In this document: positions 34,772 through 45,699 of the stretch, piece after piece
Layout of the letters: each line of letters opens with the position of its first letter
Position numbering within the stretch: position 1 is the first letter of the stretch
Notes under the pieces: generated by a model
The model's database searches: none
What the model saw: the letters and a program-made list of their open reading frames with translations, nothing else
What the model was told of the DNA's origin: nothing
Program-made: the position numbers and the translations under genes
Source of the DNA: Liolophura sinensis
Taxonomy: Eukaryota > Mollusca > Polyplacophora > Chitonida > Chitonidae
DNA length: 64,000 nucleotides
Reading direction: 5' to 3'
Assembly: GCF_032854445.1 (NCBI RefSeq)
Contig: NC_088301.1
Location: 8,678,281-8,742,280 of the forward strand

Positions 34772-36019
34772 AGGTTTTCTCTGTGTTAAGTTAGGCTTTT
34801 TGTTATTGATGTTGCAGACATGAAAAAGGACAACTACAGAAGATTTATTGATTCAGGGTGCTACACATTTACCGTGGTGTTTACGAGGACGTAGTAATCA
34901 ATCAAACTGTCAAAATCAAATAGAAACGTATAAAATGTTGCAAGAAAGGTGAAACACCAAGAAATGCTGGAGAGAAATTAAAATTCAGCAGGCCGAATAA
35001 CCTGTCACTTTCGCCTGGACAAATTCCTACTAGTAGGGGCTCTCCTGAAAATTGGTTTCAGAATGAAACAATTGTCGTGCATGACATGAATTTTAATTTC
35101 TTTGTCCGGTTCCTTCTTGTTCCATTTTCTTGCGATTTTTACAAATGTTAATACACACGATGACGATTTTGTGTGTTAACTCATGCCAGTGATAGAGCGA
35201 GAGATAAAAACGACGAAATGAACGCACATGCCTGGTAAAAACAAAAACAAAACAAAAGTAATAAAAAAAATAAACGATCTGCGACGCATGCGCCTTTTCA
35301 AAATGAAATCCACGATTAATAGCAAGAAGAGCACCATACCCACGTCCAACAGCAACAAAGCTCTCACACTATAGTTGCTCCACGTATTTTGTTGAATTAC
35401 GGTGCAAAATTAGATGCAAGGAGAACACATGTTTGTTTATTACTTTGAACTGTGGTAGAGAATCCATGCAACTGTTACAAAAATAGACGAACAATTACGT
35501 CCTTCGCCTTACAGGTCCTTTAATACTAACAACAAAATGCTTCCTTATAGTGGAGTTTTCGGGCGGTTTTGAAAGAGTTGTTTGAAAGGCTTCAGTGTTT
35601 TCATCCTGAATGTCACTTCAAATGAACCAGCCCACGGGCGAGCCCTCAGCCTTATCCTCTGACCGCGGTTGCACGCGTTGCCATAGTTACTGGTGCAACA
35701 ATTTGTCCCGAGTGCATGGTGAGTACATGGGGCTGTATATCGATCCATCCGTCCACCAACGCGTTCGTGCCCCGTCTGAAGATCATAACAAAAACAGAAC
35801 AGGGAGGAAACTGAAAGTTGCCTCCAATAAATGAGAAAACCCGATAGAACAGTGAATTATATGTAATATGTTAATGCCTGCACCAAAACCTTCGTGGCTG
35901 TCAAAGAGCTAATGCTTCACCGTATACTGGGGGTAGTCGACAATTTGCTCATTGACTGCAGACCGCCACGCTATAGATTATCGAAAAACTAGTCCACCAG
36001 CTGTGAACCAGATTTGTCC
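34772..36019. other. Unannotated stretch upstream of the signal-peptide exon
   Basis: No repeat copies. Two overlapping antiparallel frames near 35545-35834 carry no domain. CpG density increases from about 35620. Confidence 0.45.
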
Positions 36020-36200
36020 GCTACAGTACTGTAGTGTTCGCTGTTCACTCGTCCCGCCTTGCGAGTTTGGGACTACCCCAGCATCCCTCCCATCAGTCCA
36101 AACGACCCGAGAGGAACGGTGGCTTTGCGCAGGCGCGTTGGGCAGCCCCGCGCGGTATCGTCTGCAATGTTATCAGTTGGTGCTGTGTAGTCAACGAGTG
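36020..36200 (+). promoter_or_regulatory. CpG-rich patch, candidate promoter or 5' UTR
   Basis: CpG dinucleotides cluster far above the local background (for example TGCGCAGGCGCG and CCCGCGCGG near 36126-36152). TGCGCAGGCGC is one mismatch from the NRF-1 consensus core. The patch ends about 150-300 bp before the signal-peptide start codon and is an alternative to the TATA-like candidate at 34256. Confidence 0.4.
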
Positions 36201-36351
36201 CCAGTCAGGGCCGATGTAACTGGATCTTTACTCTGAGTCGGAGGGAAAGTTTGCTAGGAGCTTCAAGCTTATACATACAGGCTTTCTCCAGATATGTGAC
36301 CCGTTTTTTTCTCTCTTTCCCTTGGTTAACGGGTAGAAATGAACGGGCGGA

Positions 36352-36424
36352 ATGGCGTCTGTGCTGGGCAGAATTCACTGGATTATTCTTGTGTTATGTT
36401 GGATGATTGTACTTTCAAGTTGTG
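36352..36424 (+). CDS. First coding exon of a secreted or membrane protein (signal peptide)
   Basis: The start codon lies in strong context (G at -3, G at +4). The exon encodes 24 residues plus one base: a short n-region with Arg7 and His9 (MASVLGR, then IHW), a hydrophobic core from about residue 11 (IILVLCWMIVL) and a small polar end (SSC), a textbook signal peptide. It is followed immediately by GTGAGT, a near-consensus donor, giving a phase-1 intron as is typical after signal-peptide exons of extracellular proteins. A pyrimidine tract (36304-36325) and TAG (36334-36336) could be an acceptor, making this exon 2 behind a 5' untranslated exon. An out-of-frame ATG at 36339 overlaps it and could dampen translation. 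The mature protein is unknown because following exons are not certain. Recognition rests on signal-peptide shape, start context and donor, not on homology. Confidence 0.55.
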
Positions 36425-37276
36425 GTGAGTAATGCCTTCTTTATCTACTCCATCATCTCTGAGCTATCCATTCTATGCCTGTATATCCTTGCCTTTCCAG
36501 GACTCCTCTTATGAGACAGGCCAAAAGGAGCTTTCCCCACATCTCTTGTATACCGTAGAGCTAGAATCAAATTAAGTTTCTTTGTGACTAATCTTCGTGT
36601 AGACTTAAAACATTTGGACATCCTGGGAGAAAGGTTTTAAGGCCCCAAGAAGTTTCACGTAGATAGGATGTAAAGTTCCCCGGTGTTCCCAGACCATCTT
36701 TACTGCGGCCTCTAGATGCAGGCTAGCAGAGGTAAGGCCATTTTGGGAACTCGACGTGGAAACATGCAGCTAAAAATAGAGCAGGTCTGGTAAATCTGTT
36801 CCGAATTTAAATCCCGCTGGCACTAACACTCTAATATTTCCTATTTTTGTATCTCCACTTAAATACAGTACGTCTTTCATAAAGTTAACAGTGAGATTGG
36901 ATTTTGTGTTCATCGAATTTGGAGCAAACCGGTGTTTGTTGAATGCCGAATGCTGAATGCCTCTGTCAGGGTGGATCCTATCTCCTCGAACTGCCCAGTT
37001 ATTAAATTCTGTATGCATATTGCTTTCATGGCCTAACTTTATTCTCTCTGTATAATAGTTTTTAAAAAAAATACGGTCGAATTAAGTAGCTTTAGAATTA
37101 TGCTAGAGCATGAGAGGAAACGTAGAAGATTTGAATTATTTCGGTACAGGTGAATATCCCCTAAATATGAAATCAGAGCGGAATTGATAGCACTGGCAGT
37201 GCACATGCCAACAGATGAACTGGATTTGTAAAGTAAATCAGTGAATGATTTTGGTTTTACGCAATTCAGCTATATC
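36425..37276 (+). other. Putative first intron, proximal part
   Basis: Begins with the GTGAGT donor. No repeat or further exon recognised. Confidence 0.45.
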
Positions 37277-37415
37277 GTACACTCAAAAAATGTTGAATGT
37301 TGAATTAACAGAATACGTGTGTTACATTTCACATGATAATCTGCTGCAGTAACAGAACAGATTCTGGCATCATTTAGAAAAGAGACTTTCTGTTAAAACT
37401 AACTGATTATTTATA
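37277..37415. mobile_element. Palindromic MITE-like element, copy 2
   Basis: Starts GTACACTCAAAAAATGTTG and contains AACAGAACAGATTCTGGCAT and ACTTTCTGTTAAAACTAACT, matching the order of blocks in the 4531 copy but more diverged. Confidence 0.55.
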
Positions 37416-38071
37416 GCGATGCACATACAGTAAATGAGTATGATGTGTGGTGCACTGTTGTATTCTACAAACGAACACAGCACTGAGATATTAAACGATG
37501 AGTAGTTGTATTTGAAAAGTACCTTGCCCCATCACATTAGATGTTCCTGCAGAATCTCTGCCATTTAGTCAGTCAGGTCACTCAATCAATCTGTTGCTGC
37601 TGTTAATCGTTGCAATGGAAATTTGCCAAAATTCCTGCCTGGATCTGTGGTTGAGGTGGGATAGTTTATATCACTTGACACCATTTCGTCGCACCACACA
37701 GCCTGCACAGGCGGAAACCACATTGCTGCGTATGTTAGACGACAGATGAATAAACCGAGCAAATACGTGTACACTAGCGTTAGTATGCAGTACAGGCTCT
37801 GGGCTATTAAAGCATTACTAATATACTGTGACATTTCTCGTGGCATTTGGCGCGAGCTGAACTTTACCCTGAATTGCCAATACATGTGCTCATATGCGAC
37901 TTTCGACGCTGGGTGACAACACGGGCGGGGTGATGGCGAGGGTATAGGTTGATGCTCTGGGTAAATGACTTCCATTACTTTCCAGCAAGTAATATTTAAG
38001 TGAAACAAAACATCGGAATAACAACACAAATATGCGTGCGCGTATTTCTCATTCGTTCCTGAAGTATATAA
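37416..38071. other. Unannotated stretch
   Basis: No feature recognised. The 220-codon minus-strand frame that spans 37586-38248 depends on the adjacent microsatellite. Confidence 0.5.
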
Positions 38072-38124
38072 TGTGTGTGTGTGTGTGTGGGTGTGTGTAT
38101 ACACACACCCACACCCACCCACAC

Positions 38125-38175
<51 letters not shown>
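38072..38175. repeat. Compound microsatellite (GT)n-(AC)n-(TA)n
   Basis: GT units run to ATACACACACCCACACCCAC and then about 28 TA units. The GT and AC halves are mutually complementary and form an inverted repeat centred near GTATAC at 38100. Confidence 0.95.
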
Positions 38176-38176
<1 letters not shown>

Positions 38177-39450
38177 CTGCTTATTATACGTTATCACTTT
38201 CCAGTCCGTTTCATACAAACACTTGTTAATAGTTTGTTTATATAGCAACGATTTGCGTGATGAAAATATATGTACATATTAGTCATAAAGTCCTACAGTG
38301 TGTATAACTGTGTAAACCTGTTATCTTATTCGTAGAAATGGGTATTACATACTTCACATCTCACAATTTAGTGAGCTTTGTTGCCATGATTCACAAAGAT
38401 GCGAATTAATGTGTAAGTTTTACATGCACAAAATACTTGTAATCTGGAGCAATATTACGAATCGTGGTATTGGTAGCATATGGATATTTTTTGGTTTTGT
38501 TTTGTGGAGAGGTAGAAATACCTGAGCCTAATAAAGATTCAGATTCAGATATATTAACTATTCTCTGAATCTATACATGTATCTATTACAAGCACATTTG
38601 TCGCCACGTGTAGGCTTGTTTTGTTTCTCTCGACTCACATGTCATTTCTGGATAATGGGATATTTTATAATTTGGTCGCTGGTGCCAGTGGCATCGCCGT
38701 TTAGTGTTTGCAGAGTTAGAATTAGGTCACTGCAATAGACCATATAACAGCCCTGCGCGCTTTGTCCGTCTGGGTTAAGAGACAAAGAGACTCGAACCAG
38801 GTGGTGTGGGCCTACCTGTATACAATATCACCTGCTGTATGGACAGGTATACTGTCAAATTGCGCTTTAACGAGTTAATCTTTCCCAATTATACACCGTA
38901 GCTAACAAATTTTACAGCACCCCAATTTCGATGAGTTGATTTTCATATTAAATTCAGTCAAGGGAATCGGACTGCTACAACGGGACCGGCAAATTTTTTT
39001 CATTGCGACGTTTCTGTAGGCTTGCTAAGATCAATACGATGCCGACTCATTGTCTAGCTCCCTTCCCTTATTATGCAGGTGTAACAACACACGGGTATGA
39101 ATTAATCATGGACGTCCAAATGGGCCGGGTAATTAGGATAAGGACAGTCGTGTTACCTGCCCTGGGGGTGCTGGGGTAAAATATGGTAAATCTGATGAAG
39201 GAATGGCTCCTTAAAATAAATGTGGACCAGACTGCTCTGCTTCGCCTTATGGTATCTACGAAAGGACAAATGAAATAAACATTTTGATTAATCTTTTGCT
39301 GCTAGATGTAGCAGTCGATGATGAACAAGTGCATTGTATTGGGTAGCTCTGTTACATTATCCGTGCATTTTTAAAGGGTTGTTTTAAGCAATGTATTTTT
39401 GTAAAAAATCTAAGAGAGAGAGTTTAAATCTGAATGCCCCAGTAGGTAAT
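38176..39450. other. Unannotated stretch
   Basis: No gene or repeat copy recognised. Confidence 0.5.
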
Positions 39451-39530
39451 TGCACACTCGAAAAATTAATCTGTTAAATTTCACAGAAAGTCTGTTGTCT
39501 GGATGATTCTAGAATATATTCTGTTATTAT
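39451..39530. mobile_element. Palindromic MITE-like element, copy 3 (left half)
   Basis: TGCACACTCGAAAAATTAAT followed by TCACAGAAAGTCTGTTGTCT matches the left arm of the 4531 copy closely. The right arm is missing. Confidence 0.6.
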
Positions 39531-42320
39531 AGTATTAATAATGCAGTATTATAGTACTACTGTGCTAATTTAGTGAATAACATCTCAGGTCAGTATATTC
39601 AGACGTTGCGCTTGCTTATGGCGTAGATGGTTCTTACAAATTAAGTACGCGCCTACTTGTACAATATAACTTGTTTGTGACCACAAAAAGACGTATAAAA
39701 AATATGAATTTACATTTGAAATTAAAGACTGAAAAGAAGACCTACTTGAGTAAAAGATTATTAAAACTATCGTATTAATGAATATCTGTATATCATGATT
39801 TACGATGAGTAATCGAGTATGACAGTGAGAATGACAACTGAGCGATGTGTATATAGCGTCTGTGTTGACGATTTTGTCAACACATACTGGTTCAGTAGAC
39901 AAACTTCTTGGCTTTCCAATTACAATTCTTTTCTCTGTAGGGGGTGGGATGGTGGAGAAATAAAATGGTTACAGGGAAGCATTATCATCTTTGTCTTCTG
40001 TTTTTATTGATCGACATGGAATTCAATCTGAGCGATAGCACAAAGGGCCATGGTAAAGCTGACGTGCGCGTGTAGTCAAGGGTTAGATTTACGTGGGTAT
40101 AGTTTTCTGATCCTGTGGACTGCTAAACCTGAGCAAGGGTCGCATGGGGACAGCAAGGCCACTAATGTACCCCGGCACCTCAGGGCAGCACGATTGTCTA
40201 AAAAACACTGACTCGCTGGCAAGGGTATGTTTTATTTATATCATGCGCCGGGTTGTGGGGTAAAACGTGACAGATGTTTCGCAGCTTGACCATCCATACC
40301 CTAACTTGCGTTAGCGAGGCTGGGGGGTCGGAATCAGGGATGTGTCATTGGGACCCGGATAGAGTTGGTTATGCTTCACTGAGCACACGATGACTGCATG
40401 CCCACTATATTGATGAACTCTCCAAAGCCCCAGTGCACGGGGCAAAAGAGATGTATAGAGAAATCGTAGTCTGGTTTCTAGTTCATGGAAACCAAAGCCG
40501 AAGAACGAAAAATCAATCGTTATGTTTTGGGGTTCGGTGCTGCGCAAGATTTGCAATTTCTGATTTGAAGCTTGAATCGGCCGACAATATTGTTGTGTGT
40601 ATGGCGGATCTTTTGTTGTCGGTACCCCTCAGCGCACTGACATGGTTTAGCTCTAGGCGACGGTTAATATCCCATCTTTTCAGAGTTAATAGTGCTAATG
40701 ACAGTCATCCCGGCCACATGGAGCCATCAGAGAGCAGGCGCGGCTGTTTGTCCTCTCCCCGCTACACCCATCGCCCCTCACTCACCATCCCCTCCCATCA
40801 CAAACACACAAACTCCATCTTTCCGCATCAACAGCAGGGAGCCGTCAAGTCGAGTTTAATCGCAGTCGCTATTTGGTCAAAGAGCTGAGTGGAACTTCCA
40901 AAAGGCACCACAGCCCTCTATCAAAGTGTAATCCATGCTATTAGCACCCTGCTCAGAAAACAGAGAGGGTGTGCAGAGATTCCCAGCGTATCCCATTACG
41001 CAACAGAGCTGCATATTCCAACATGTGCTGGGTGACACACTGGAGCATTTGACGTTTTCAAAATATCCTGCGGTATGTTTCTATTTGCAGCATTGGAGGT
41101 ATTTAAAAGATTATGGTTGTAACTAGCAATGCAGACAGCCAAAATATATTTAGCCTCATTGGGCTGCATGATGGCTATTGTATTGATATCTTATCTGGTA
41201 ATGTTACAGAGCGGCCTACTCGAAGTTGTAAATTGTTCCATATCAGAATAAAACGCGTGAAGTGCATAGCATAGTGTTTCAAGCACTTGTTCAAAACTCT
41301 TGCGGTGGCAAAGTAGAATAAGGGCATGTTCCAAATACCTGAGCGATAGTATAATTCGGTGAAGAAGTTGCATACAGATGTTACTCTAGCAGAATAGAAC
41401 GTACTTACGGCTCCAGTCAGATATACATGTACTGCCTAGCACCAGATTAAAACCGACGAGATAGTAATTTGTGTCATATTGTTGTCTGCAAATGTGGTTA
41501 TAGCAGAGTAGAAAGGTTTACCTGTCTCAGTCAGGTAAAAAAAGTGTTTGGATATTATACAAGTATAGGGTATATTACCGCAAATGGTGTATACACGTAT
41601 GTGGGGTAGCATTTCTCTACCAGTCAACGTTTGCATCCAGTTTGCATTCAAACAATGACGTCCATGACACTTTATGTACTACCCTCTCAATCCATCGTGC
41701 CTGAACTTTGCTAGGTGTTAGCATGGTGTGAGTCTGAACAAATCCAAGTGTCCATCAGCTAATTACCTTAGAGGCTTTTGTTGGTCTTACGCCCTCATAG
41801 AACACGCCATGGACATTATTAACTAGTTTTCATATCGAGGTTTCAAAGTGTCAGGGGTCTCGCGAGGGACTTTTGCAGTGAAAGGGCAGTGATTGGAGAG
41901 AGGGGTTATTGACTCCACCCCCTCCAATCTCTAGCACGTGTGTGTGAAATTAAGACACGTTATTGATTCCTGGATAGTTGGGTCATCAAATATGGTCAGA
42001 AGCAGTGGTCAATATGGGTACAACTGGTCAAGCGATAAGGACGAAGATCTTCAAAGATTCCTTTCAAAGGTACAGCAGTGTACTGTATTACCATCTTGTA
42101 TGTGCCACCCCACCCCACACCATCCTCTCCCCTAGGAGCTGTGACTTGATGGCTCGCCGTGGATCCACTGACCCTCTGGGATTACTTTTTCTCCCCTCGA
42201 TTGGGCTAATACCCCCGGCGGCCTAAATCGTATATACGAGCAGTTAGTAATTACATACCAAGTCCCCACTAATACCATGACTATATTTGCATAAATGAAT
42301 CTGTATTTATTGTTTTCCAG
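39531..42320. other. Unannotated stretch, possible intron
   Basis: No repeat copies. A GC-richer segment (about 40420-40880) holds a 151-codon frame that starts with GTG and shows no domain. Acceptor-like TTTCTATTTGCAG at about 41090 leads to an early stop. Confidence 0.5.
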
Positions 42321-42438
42321 GAATAAAACACGTCTTTAGTGTCCGAGGGCTGGTGACCTACTTATGCAAATGCACATCTCCTTGGAATATTGACTGTCAA
42401 AAGAGTTCTTTCGATTTTGACAGGCAGAATAGCTTGTA
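42321..42438 (+). CDS. Possible second exon (terminal) of the signal-peptide gene
   Basis: A good acceptor (TATTTATTGTTTTCCAG ending at 42320) precedes sequence that, read in the phase left by the 36424 donor, stays open for about 38 codons to a TAG at 42436-42438. The predicted segment contains two cysteines (CKC-type) and another ten residues later, compatible with a short extracellular peptide. Joined to the signal exon the product would be only about 63 residues, and no family is recognised. Chance openness over this length is roughly one in ten, so the support is the combined acceptor quality and phase match. Transcript evidence would be needed to accept it. Confidence 0.2.
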
Positions 42439-43421
42439 GTTTATATCTTCGTGCCGCGGCATATAACTAACTTGAGGTCTAGTGGTGAACTCGCGTCAGT
42501 GGTGTATTCATTCACCGGCTTCATGTGTTGCACAAATTTAACCACAAAAGATTTGGTCGACGAGGTATAATGATGTGGTTTAGCTGGCTGGACATAAATT
42601 GGGAGCAAACCTTAATCTGTGAAATTTCGTTTAACAAAGTCGGCCAAAACTGACGCAAGCGCACATAGATGTACTTGAACAAGTCATGATGTTGAACTTG
42701 GAACCTGAAATGATCTATTAAATATGCTCCAGGTACCTTTTATAAACAGATTGACGGAGTAATTATGTGTTTTTGAATATTACCGATAGGTACACAATTT
42801 CTTTGTTTTGGGCTACACCCGAAGAAGAGACCCTACCCCCACTATAGTCAATGTCTCCAAATTAATTAGTAAATAACCCATGAATCGCTGAATTCTGGAT
42901 ATCACCCAAATTCATTTTTTCTCGGGAAGTGCATCCAATGTCGCATCTGTCCAGAGTAAATACGTTTTCTAAGGGCTTTTGTCGGGTTTGCAGGAACACT
43001 TGTCTACGGCCTCTGTATTAGGTTGGGTTGAACACGTCTGAATGCAGCCGTCTATTCTAACACCACATGGCGACTTTCCTGCAGGGTTTCCCTTGACACG
43101 ACCGTTTCCAGTCTTTACACCAACATGTGCTACTCGTTTAGCCGATAAATCCCTGACACCACCCTGCGAACATAAACAAAAGACCGCATGGCATACAGAT
43201 TCCTTCTGTTGAGATGCTTTAAAGAGACTGGGGGTTTGACCTAGTGTTTATCTAACTCTTGCATTGCGACGTTGCTGTCCTGTATAAGTGGAAAGGATCT
43301 GTTCCGAGACCAAAAGCTGAACTGATTTTTAATTCAGGAACTGGTGTCATTAACACTGACAATTGCGGCCGATAATCAACGTCCGATTGTTCACACCAGA
43401 TATGGGTATACACGCATGCCC
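42439..43421. other. Unannotated stretch
   Basis: A second acceptor-like CTTTCCTGCAG ends at about 43084, followed by a phase-compatible open stretch of about 40 codons without recognisable features. Confidence 0.45.
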
Positions 43422-43450
43422 GCGCGCGCGTGTGTGTATGTGTGTGTAGG
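43422..43450. repeat. (CG)n-(TG)n simple repeat
   Basis: CCGCGCGCGCGTGTGTGTATGTGTGTG type alternating purine-pyrimidine tract, a potential Z-DNA former. An overlapping 137-codon frame is not supported as coding. Confidence 0.85.
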
Positions 43451-45679
43451 GATTGTAACACGCTCTGTGCACGTGTTGGCTCATTACTTATATGTGTCAC
43501 CGGAATGTAAATACCGTTGCTTAGCATGTATAGCATTTGAAAACGACGTGAGAAGCGTTAGGAGATTGCACCGATTACGTCCAGTGACGCACAAACGTAT
43601 AGTTAGACTTTTACCTGACGTTGCACACGTCCCCGATGAAGGAGTACAGCGATTAGCGCCACGGTCAGGCCGGGTTTGCCTTAGTGCCAACTACAACGCT
43701 GTCTGCTCTGCTACGTGTTGGCCGAATAATGAGGTGTCACAACATAACTTTTTCTGATAAGGTTTCATTATGGTGTATTTGATATAACAGAATTTTGTGT
43801 ACATGTAGATAGTGTCGACCAAAATGGTTTTGGAGTGCTTTTTGTTGAACAGAGGATATGCCCATTAAAAAAGTGTTGAGTGGTTTTAAGACTTGTTGGT
43901 ATGACATATATGAGTGCGTAGGAAATCAAATACACGAGGATGTGTTATAATTGCAATACAGATTATGAACTAAAAAGCAAATGTTTTCAAGTCCCGACTG
44001 GGTAATCTTCCTATACTTGGATATGATAGGACTTGATCTGGAGAGGTTTTAGAGTTGGTGGTTTGGCGATGGAGTGTATACAGCTGGAATATAGGAAGTT
44101 TGTCCCTGCGGCGACAGGAAGGAGCAATCCAAACTGTAGAACAGGGGAAGTAGTGTGATCTTTGTGGCAAGCAGAAGTGTTATCTGCAAGCTGTGACTTG
44201 ATGGTGCGCGCACAGTTGTTTTCACAGTTTTGAGAGTAAAGCATGACATCGAAAAGCCAATGAATATAACAATCATTGTGGATGAAAGATGTCTGGATAC
44301 AAAGTATTACAAGGAGATGCCGGTGAAATTTAGATGCTGCATTCCTATTTTTGTCTATGTTTTTAAATGAAATTTTAAATGATTGTTCTTTAGATCAAAT
44401 TTCAGTCAGTTTTTCCTGCTGTATTTTTATTTTCTTTTAAAATTACACCAGGGAAGCTAAACTGTTCAAGCATGATTGAAATTTGAAATCCAATAATGCT
44501 AAAGGTAGAGTATTGTCTTTGGGGTCGTTATCAGGATGTTGAGACATCGCTTTGTTTATTGATCTGTCATGTTTACGGCCTTCCGAATATGGAGCTTACC
44601 AAAGAGAGTGTTACCACTTTGCATATACTTATTGCAATGATGCTGGCTAAATAATCGATGGAAGTTTGGTCCTTAAACTTGTAAGCGGTCTTTAAGACAA
44701 CATTTGGTATATTTTGGGCTGGGCATTTGCCAGGGCTCTTTCACTGTATGAAATATGATAGGTTTGTGGGCCGGGAGAAACAGCAGGGCGGGTATGGTGG
44801 TTCCGCAGAGTGGGAAGAGAAAACAATATCACCCCAAATAAACATTCCAGTGCATGGGGGTTTCACTTTGTGACGTCATAACCAGTGTTCCCACAGTCTT
44901 CAGGATAGTTTGGAGGAAATGAGAGACGCAGATTAGCTGAACGGTGCCCCAATAACCCCGATCATGTCCAAAAGGCGTTCTAGATAGCAATCGTGGAACC
45001 CTCAGTGACCTTGAGTTATCATATCGTGGAAGAATTTCTGAGAGCAACCTTGAAACTGTGGATATTGCCAGATTTTATCGTGGGCACCTCAAAATCCAAG
45101 GTGGACATCAACAACCCGTTTTGCGATGATCTGTGGATGTGTATTGATGAGAAGCTAAAGTTTGTAATTTACTGCGTCACAAATAGGGTGTTTGAAGTTC
45201 CACCAGTAAAAACAACCACAGCTTCGCTCTGCCTTTTCTCCACGCCTACACACCGTGATAATAATATAGTAGCTCCTACGTCTGTTTTACTTCTAAGGCT
45301 GCCAACAACAATCTGGGAACCGTGAAGTTATTTGGAAATCATGAAAGCAACACCAGAATGACCCTGGCTCTAACTGGTCCGGCGCTGCGAAAGCGTATAA
45401 TTGCACACGGGTGATAGAGTATCCCTCAAAGTGGTGGAGGCGAGGAATATAAGTTGAGTTAAATATAGTCAAAGCAACTTTGTTTATTTCCTCTCGAGGA
45501 AGTAGAACGTTCGTGAATGGTCGGTACCATTGAAACCTGGAATGATTTTCCCGCTGGATTTAAACAGGAAGTTGTGTAAAGTTATTAATTTAAGCTGAGA
45601 ATAGTTCTCGATGTAATTACATCCGTCTGCTTACCACATTTTCCTTGTGGAATTAAATTATCCTATTTTTCTCTTCGCA
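43451..45679. other. Unannotated stretch
   Basis: No gene recognised. The 110-codon frame at 44993-45325 begins with GTG and has no domain or splice support. Confidence 0.45.
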
Positions 45680-45699
45680 CCCCCTTCCCACCCCCTCCC
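45680..45699 (-). other. G-quadruplex motif (C-rich on plus strand)
   Basis: C-runs of 5, 3, 5 and 3 separated by 2, 1 and 1 bases. Confidence 0.6.

Noticed and set aside
37586-38248. 220-codon minus-strand open frame
   Set aside because: Its length depends on the (TA)n/(GT)n microsatellite, which encodes Ile-Tyr and Thr-His repeats. The flanking parts show no domain.
40433-40888. 151-codon plus-strand frame
   Set aside because: Begins with GTG, has no domain, and its C-terminal part is low-complexity His/Ser/Pro. One or so frame of this length is expected by chance: assuming about 6% stop codons per frame, roughly 0.4 of 150 codons or more.
43085-43214. Alternative second exon after CTTTCCTGCAG
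   Set aside because: Phase-compatible but composition and content are unremarkable, and the acceptor tract is weaker than the one at 42320.
43344-43757. 137-codon plus-strand frame
   Set aside because: Crosses a (CG)n(TG)n repeat, begins with GTG, and has no recognisable domain.
44993-45325. 110-codon plus-strand frame with protein-like composition
   Set aside because: Starts with GTG, lacks splice signals and any known motif. Several frames of this length are expected by chance.
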